DNA of 64,000 nucleotides from Vanilla planifolia (Eukaryota > Streptophyta > Magnoliopsida > Asparagales > Orchidaceae): NCBI GenBank assembly GCA_023846275.1, contig CM043865.1, positions 30,423,912 through 30,487,911 on the forward strand, in the 5' to 3' direction. Under the pieces are notes generated by a model. The model was not told the DNA's origin. It saw nothing but the letters and a program-made list of their open reading frames with translations, and ran no database searches. Position 1 is the first letter of the stretch; each line of letters opens with the position of its first letter. Shown here one piece after another: positions 60,844-64,000 of this stretch. The translations under genes were made by a program, and so were the position numbers.

Positions 60844-61764
60844 ATGAAAGAAGATTCTAGTGGTTTCACGCGGTGGGAGGAGAAGTTCCCCAGCCCCGAC
60901 GAGCTGATGCCTCTCTCCCAATCTCTGATCACCCCCGATCTCGCCCTGGCTTTCGACATATCTCCGAACCCTACCATGGCGCCTGCGCTCAACCGCCAAG
61001 GGGACGCCACCGGAAACCAGCGGCCAAACACTCCGCCGGGTCCGCCAGATTTGGACTCCTCGGACTATTCCGCTCTCGCCGGCGCTAGTGCCGCAAGCGA
61101 CGAGCCGGCCCGAACCCTTAAGCGGCCGCGGCTAGTGTGGACCCCTCAACTGCACAAGCGGTTCGTGGACGCCGTGGCCCACCTGGGAATCAAGAACGCC
61201 GTGCCGAAGACCATAATGCAGCTTATGAGCGTCGACGGCCTCACCCGCGAGAACGTCGCAAGCCACCTGCAAAAATACCGCCTTTATCTCAAGAGGATGC
61301 AGGGCCTCAGCTGCTCTGCTGTCGGCGCTTCAGGCGTTGCCGCAACCCCCGGATCTATTTTGGTCGGAGACGTTGCCACGGAGCAGCTATTTGCCGGCAA
61401 CCCGATCCCTTACCAGTTCCTCGGCAGAGGCTTCTCTGGGGCTGGGCAGGAGCCGTTGATGCAGTTCATAGGTCCCCCATCTCTACAGCATCCACCGATG
61501 GCGGCGGCGGTGCAGCAGCAGTACTACCATCAGCGGCACATGGAGCGTTTCGGATCGCCGATGGTCGGCGGGGGATTTGAGTATGGAATCCACAGCAGAG
61601 GGGCGGCTCCCCCGGGACTAACCGGGATGGGTTCTTCTGGGATGGGCGCCACGCATCCCTCGCCGGCATCTGCGCCCTCGAATTCTTATGAAGACGATGT
61701 CGTTTCAGGGACGGGAGGAAGGAGGAAGATTTTAACTCTTTTTCCGACAAGTGCTGAAGAATGA
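60844..61764 (+). CDS. LUX: LUX ARRHYTHMO/PCL1 GARP-type MYB transcription factor
   Basis: Single-exon, 306-residue nuclear DNA-binding protein. LUX is the DNA-binding subunit of the evening complex with ELF3 and ELF4, which represses PRR9, PIF4 and its own gene at dusk. The N-terminal block [20 protein letters not shown], then [10 protein letters not shown] (residues 11-40), is typical of LUX orthologues. The GARP/MYB-like domain spans residues 94-152: [53 protein letters not shown], with the SHLQKYR signature intact. The C-terminus is Gly/Gln/His-rich and closes with [10 protein letters not shown], a family-like end. The start chosen matches the conserved N-terminus. GC-rich coding sequence; no breaks. 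BOA/NOX, the Arabidopsis paralogue, is the main alternative name. Confidence 0.95.
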   Translation: MKEDSSGFTRWEEKFPSPDELMPLSQSLITPDLALAFDISPNPTMAPALNRQGDATGNQRPNTPPGPPDLDSSDYSALAGASAASDEPARTLKRPRLVWTPQLHKRFVDAVAHLGIKNAVPKTIMQLMSVDGLTRENVASHLQKYRLYLKRMQGLSCSAVGASGVAATPGSILVGDVATEQLFAGNPIPYQFLGRGFSGAGQEPLMQFIGPPSLQHPPMAAAVQQQYYHQRHMERFGSPMVGGGFEYGIHSRGAAPPGLTGMGSSGMGATHPSPASAPSNSYEDDVVSGTGGRRKILTLFPTSAEE

Positions 61765-62452
61765 ACAGATTTCAACTTCTGGGATTTCTGCAACATGGAA
61801 AAACTCTTATTTGCGTTAATCTTCCTCAATCGTTGATTCCATTGTAGTTAATTTTCATGTAATTGATTCTTGTTATCAACAGTGGTTCTTTTGCATGGTT
61901 TGATGATTCCAGATTTCAAAAGAGAGGCTTTTGTTCTGGATCAAAATTTCATGTTGGGCATGTTGGTTTGAGTTTGCTATGCTATCTCGAGGTGTTCGTG
62001 GCAGAAGATACCATTACTGAAACATTTTGGGTTCTTCTTCTCTTAACCCTAGTGGCTTTTCTTTCTTTCCCTCTTGATGGACTGAGTGCTTCTGTTTTTG
62101 AAGCTCAATTTTAATTGATTTGAACATGCTGCCAGTTTAATCGACAAATGTTTCTAAAAAATTTACATACACATCAAGTTGTTTCTGTGCTTTTCACTAT
62201 GAAGGGAATCGAGCTGCTTCATGAAATCGGGCATAAATTAACTATAAGTCTATGTTTGAGGACAGTTTAGGAGTTTTTTTTTTATATAACAATTTTTATA
62301 ATTTTTAGTTTTGTTTCATATTTTTAAACATATAGTTTTAGAAATTCTTTTTCAACTAAAAAAAAAATATCAACAAGTAGTACTTAAAAGTTGCATAGAA
62401 AGAAAACTTGAAAAATATTATTATTAAATATTATTCAAAATTGATAGAAATA

Positions 62453-62812
62453 TTGTAAATGAGTATTTAATGGAATAGTTGATAATGTAAACTGGCACAT
62501 TGTCTTTAGGAAAAAATGTAAACTTTTAATCTTTTTTAAAAAGACAGAATTGCTTTTTGTATTTCTCATATAATTTATTTTATTTTTAGAATTAAAAAGG
62601 TATATTTTAAAATATGGCTAGACAAAGATGTTGTAAATAAGCATTTAATGCAATAGCTGATAATGTAAAATGGTACATGGTCTTTAGAAAACAAATTGAA
62701 ACTTTTAATCTTATTTTGAAAAGTCAAAATTGTTTTTTGTATTCCTCATATAATTTTTTTTTTATTTTTATGATTAAAAAAATATGTTTTAAAATATGAT
62801 TAGACAAACGTT
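62453..62812. repeat. Tandem duplication, period about 178 bp
   Basis: Two units begin TTGTAAAT at 62453 and 62631. They share ATTTAATGNAATAG, GATAATGTAAA, GGTCTTTAG-like and ATTAAAAAR...TTTTAAAATATG words in the same order. It lies downstream of LUX. Confidence 0.8.
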
Positions 62813-63772
62813 TGATTGTATTTCAAAAAGTATTTTTTTTTGCAGAAATCTAAATTTGAAGATGAAGTACCTAATGAATTTAAATTTTGCAATATAAATT
62901 AGTCATTTTTTGTTTAATGTTTATCAATTGTCTTGAAAAAAATAAAAATAAAAATTGTAATGGGCCAAAAAGATTCTTAAAGTTCGAGAAGATCTCTATA
63001 TTCTAGTCATACGTATGTGTATCAAGCTCGAGCCAATTTGAAAGCACTTAGCTCAAGACGTCTAGCTTGATCCCTAATCATACTTACATTTCATTCAGCC
63101 TAACCTCACCTAGTCATCTACTTGATCATAAAATTTAGTAAAAAAAAAAGTTTCATTATGCCTTAAACCTGGGATCTCAGCTAACAAAGTAAGCATTTAA
63201 TATCTTAAACTATCACACTAGTTTTTCATTTCATGTTTTATATGATCTATGAATATATTTAATAGTGATTCAAGCTGATTTGAATCAACTCACAAGAAAA
63301 CTAAGCTAGAGTTAAACTCGATTCGATGTTGCATTTGATTCACCCATTATGAATTGAAATTGATTGAATTTGACTTAATTCGATTACCTTTTGAATGAAA
63401 TTTTAAGAAATCTGTTAAGTGCTTGTAAATAATCACTTTTTCTACCACTCTTCTCCCTAGGAGAATCAGGCCAATTTACATTTGTATACTTAAACTTATC
63501 TTAAATTCAAGCTAATTCATGAAGCCAATAACAATTAGATGCATGACATGTCACATCGTTGACTATTTTTTTATTAGTTTTTATAATTTTTTCTTTATTT
63601 TATAAAAAAAATAAAAATAAAATAAAACAAATACAACCCGGACAGCCAACTTCTGTGCTGCTTCTACCAGTTCTGCATCTTTTCAGTGCATACCACCAAA
63701 AAGTTCTTCTGCATATGCACTCTTTGGTATCATGGCTAAATATAGAATCATAGCAAAGCAATACAAACGAGC

Positions 63773-63774
<2 letters not shown>

Positions 63775-63812
<38 letters not shown>
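63775..63812. repeat. Poly-T run (38 bases)
   Basis: Uninterrupted T homopolymer. It could be a microsatellite or the poly(A) end of a minus-strand retroposon, but no retroposon body was recognised beside it. Confidence 0.9.
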
Positions 63813-63817
<5 letters not shown>

Positions 63818-64000
63818 TTTAGTGAAATTGAGAAGTTACTTGTGCTGTTATTCTGGGAAATCCTCTTCTTTACAATAAGCCAATTATATGTTTAGTTTTA
63901 TACATAAAATGTTGATGAAGAGGAAAACAAACAGGGTCTATTTATCTAATATTTGGCTCAATAATATTTTATGGCTGTGTTAATGATAAACAATAAAGCA

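Larger units (their letters stand above)
61765..64000. other. LUX 3' region and AT-rich spacer to the window end
   Basis: The first few hundred bases probably hold the LUX 3' UTR. A tandem pair (separate entry) and a 38-base T run follow. The short GC-richer stretch at 63.63-63.77 kb has no recognisable product. Confidence 0.5.

Noticed and set aside
63140-63230. Possible tRNA-derived SINE (CCTGGGATCTCAG-like word)
   Set aside because: No A and B box pair with correct spacing and no target-site duplication could be found.
1-64000. CRISPR arrays, operons or bacterial-type defence systems
   Set aside because: The window is plant nuclear DNA; no regularly spaced identical repeats with unique spacers and no prokaryotic gene organisation were seen.

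Overview
This is nuclear DNA of a flowering plant. The evidence is intron-rich genes with GT-AG and GC-AG introns, plant-specific families (evening-complex LUX, EID1-like F-box, plant GABA-transporter-type permease), Ty1/copia retrotransposons and no bacterial gene arrangement. Intergenic DNA is very AT-rich and full of microsatellites, whereas three genes (GABA transporter-like, EDL3-like, LUX) are GC-rich islands. That contrast, with large introns, would fit a non-grass monocot or an early-branching lineage, but I cannot name the species.

Layout. (1) 1-28,061, minus strand: the first nine exons of a delta14-sterol reductase (FACKEL) gene, running off the left edge and spread over more than 26.7 kb. 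All nine exons keep frame across every junction although intron 8 is about 17.1 kb and holds an old 8.4-kb copia element (8,634-17,026), decayed repeats, and two relic copies of exon 8. A second copia element begins inside intron 9 and leaves the window (1-669). (2) 28.1-36.7 kb: AT-rich spacer with a degenerate tandem array (about 31.8-34.7 kb) and one tRNA-Leu(UAA). (3) 36,938-38,904, plus strand: a complete six-exon AAAP-family GABA-transporter-like gene. Just 3' of it is a young insertion of a LINE RNase H segment flanked by a 93-bp direct duplication. (4) 40.1-46.8 kb: AT-rich spacer with long TA tracts. (5) 47,303-48,205, minus strand: a single-exon EDL3-like F-box gene whose upstream region carries several ABRE/G-box motifs and a DRE core. 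(6) 49-60.3 kb: AT-rich spacer with a possible small unrecognised gene (54.5 kb), a copia fossil fragment (56.4-57.1 kb) and an unexplained higher-GC island (57.5-58.0 kb). (7) 60,844-61,764, plus strand: an intact LUX/PCL1 gene with an exact evening element upstream, then AT-rich sequence to the right edge.

The genes do not form a functional cluster: sterol synthesis, amino-acid transport, ABA-type protein turnover and the circadian clock are neighbours by position only. I found no convincing novel biological system. The most interesting observations are the tandem exon-8 relics in FACKEL (one with both splice sites and the right phase), the in-frame stop-free intron 7, two GC-AG introns at conserved codon positions, and the 93-bp duplication around the LINE segment. 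All calls are from reading the sequence; no search was run.
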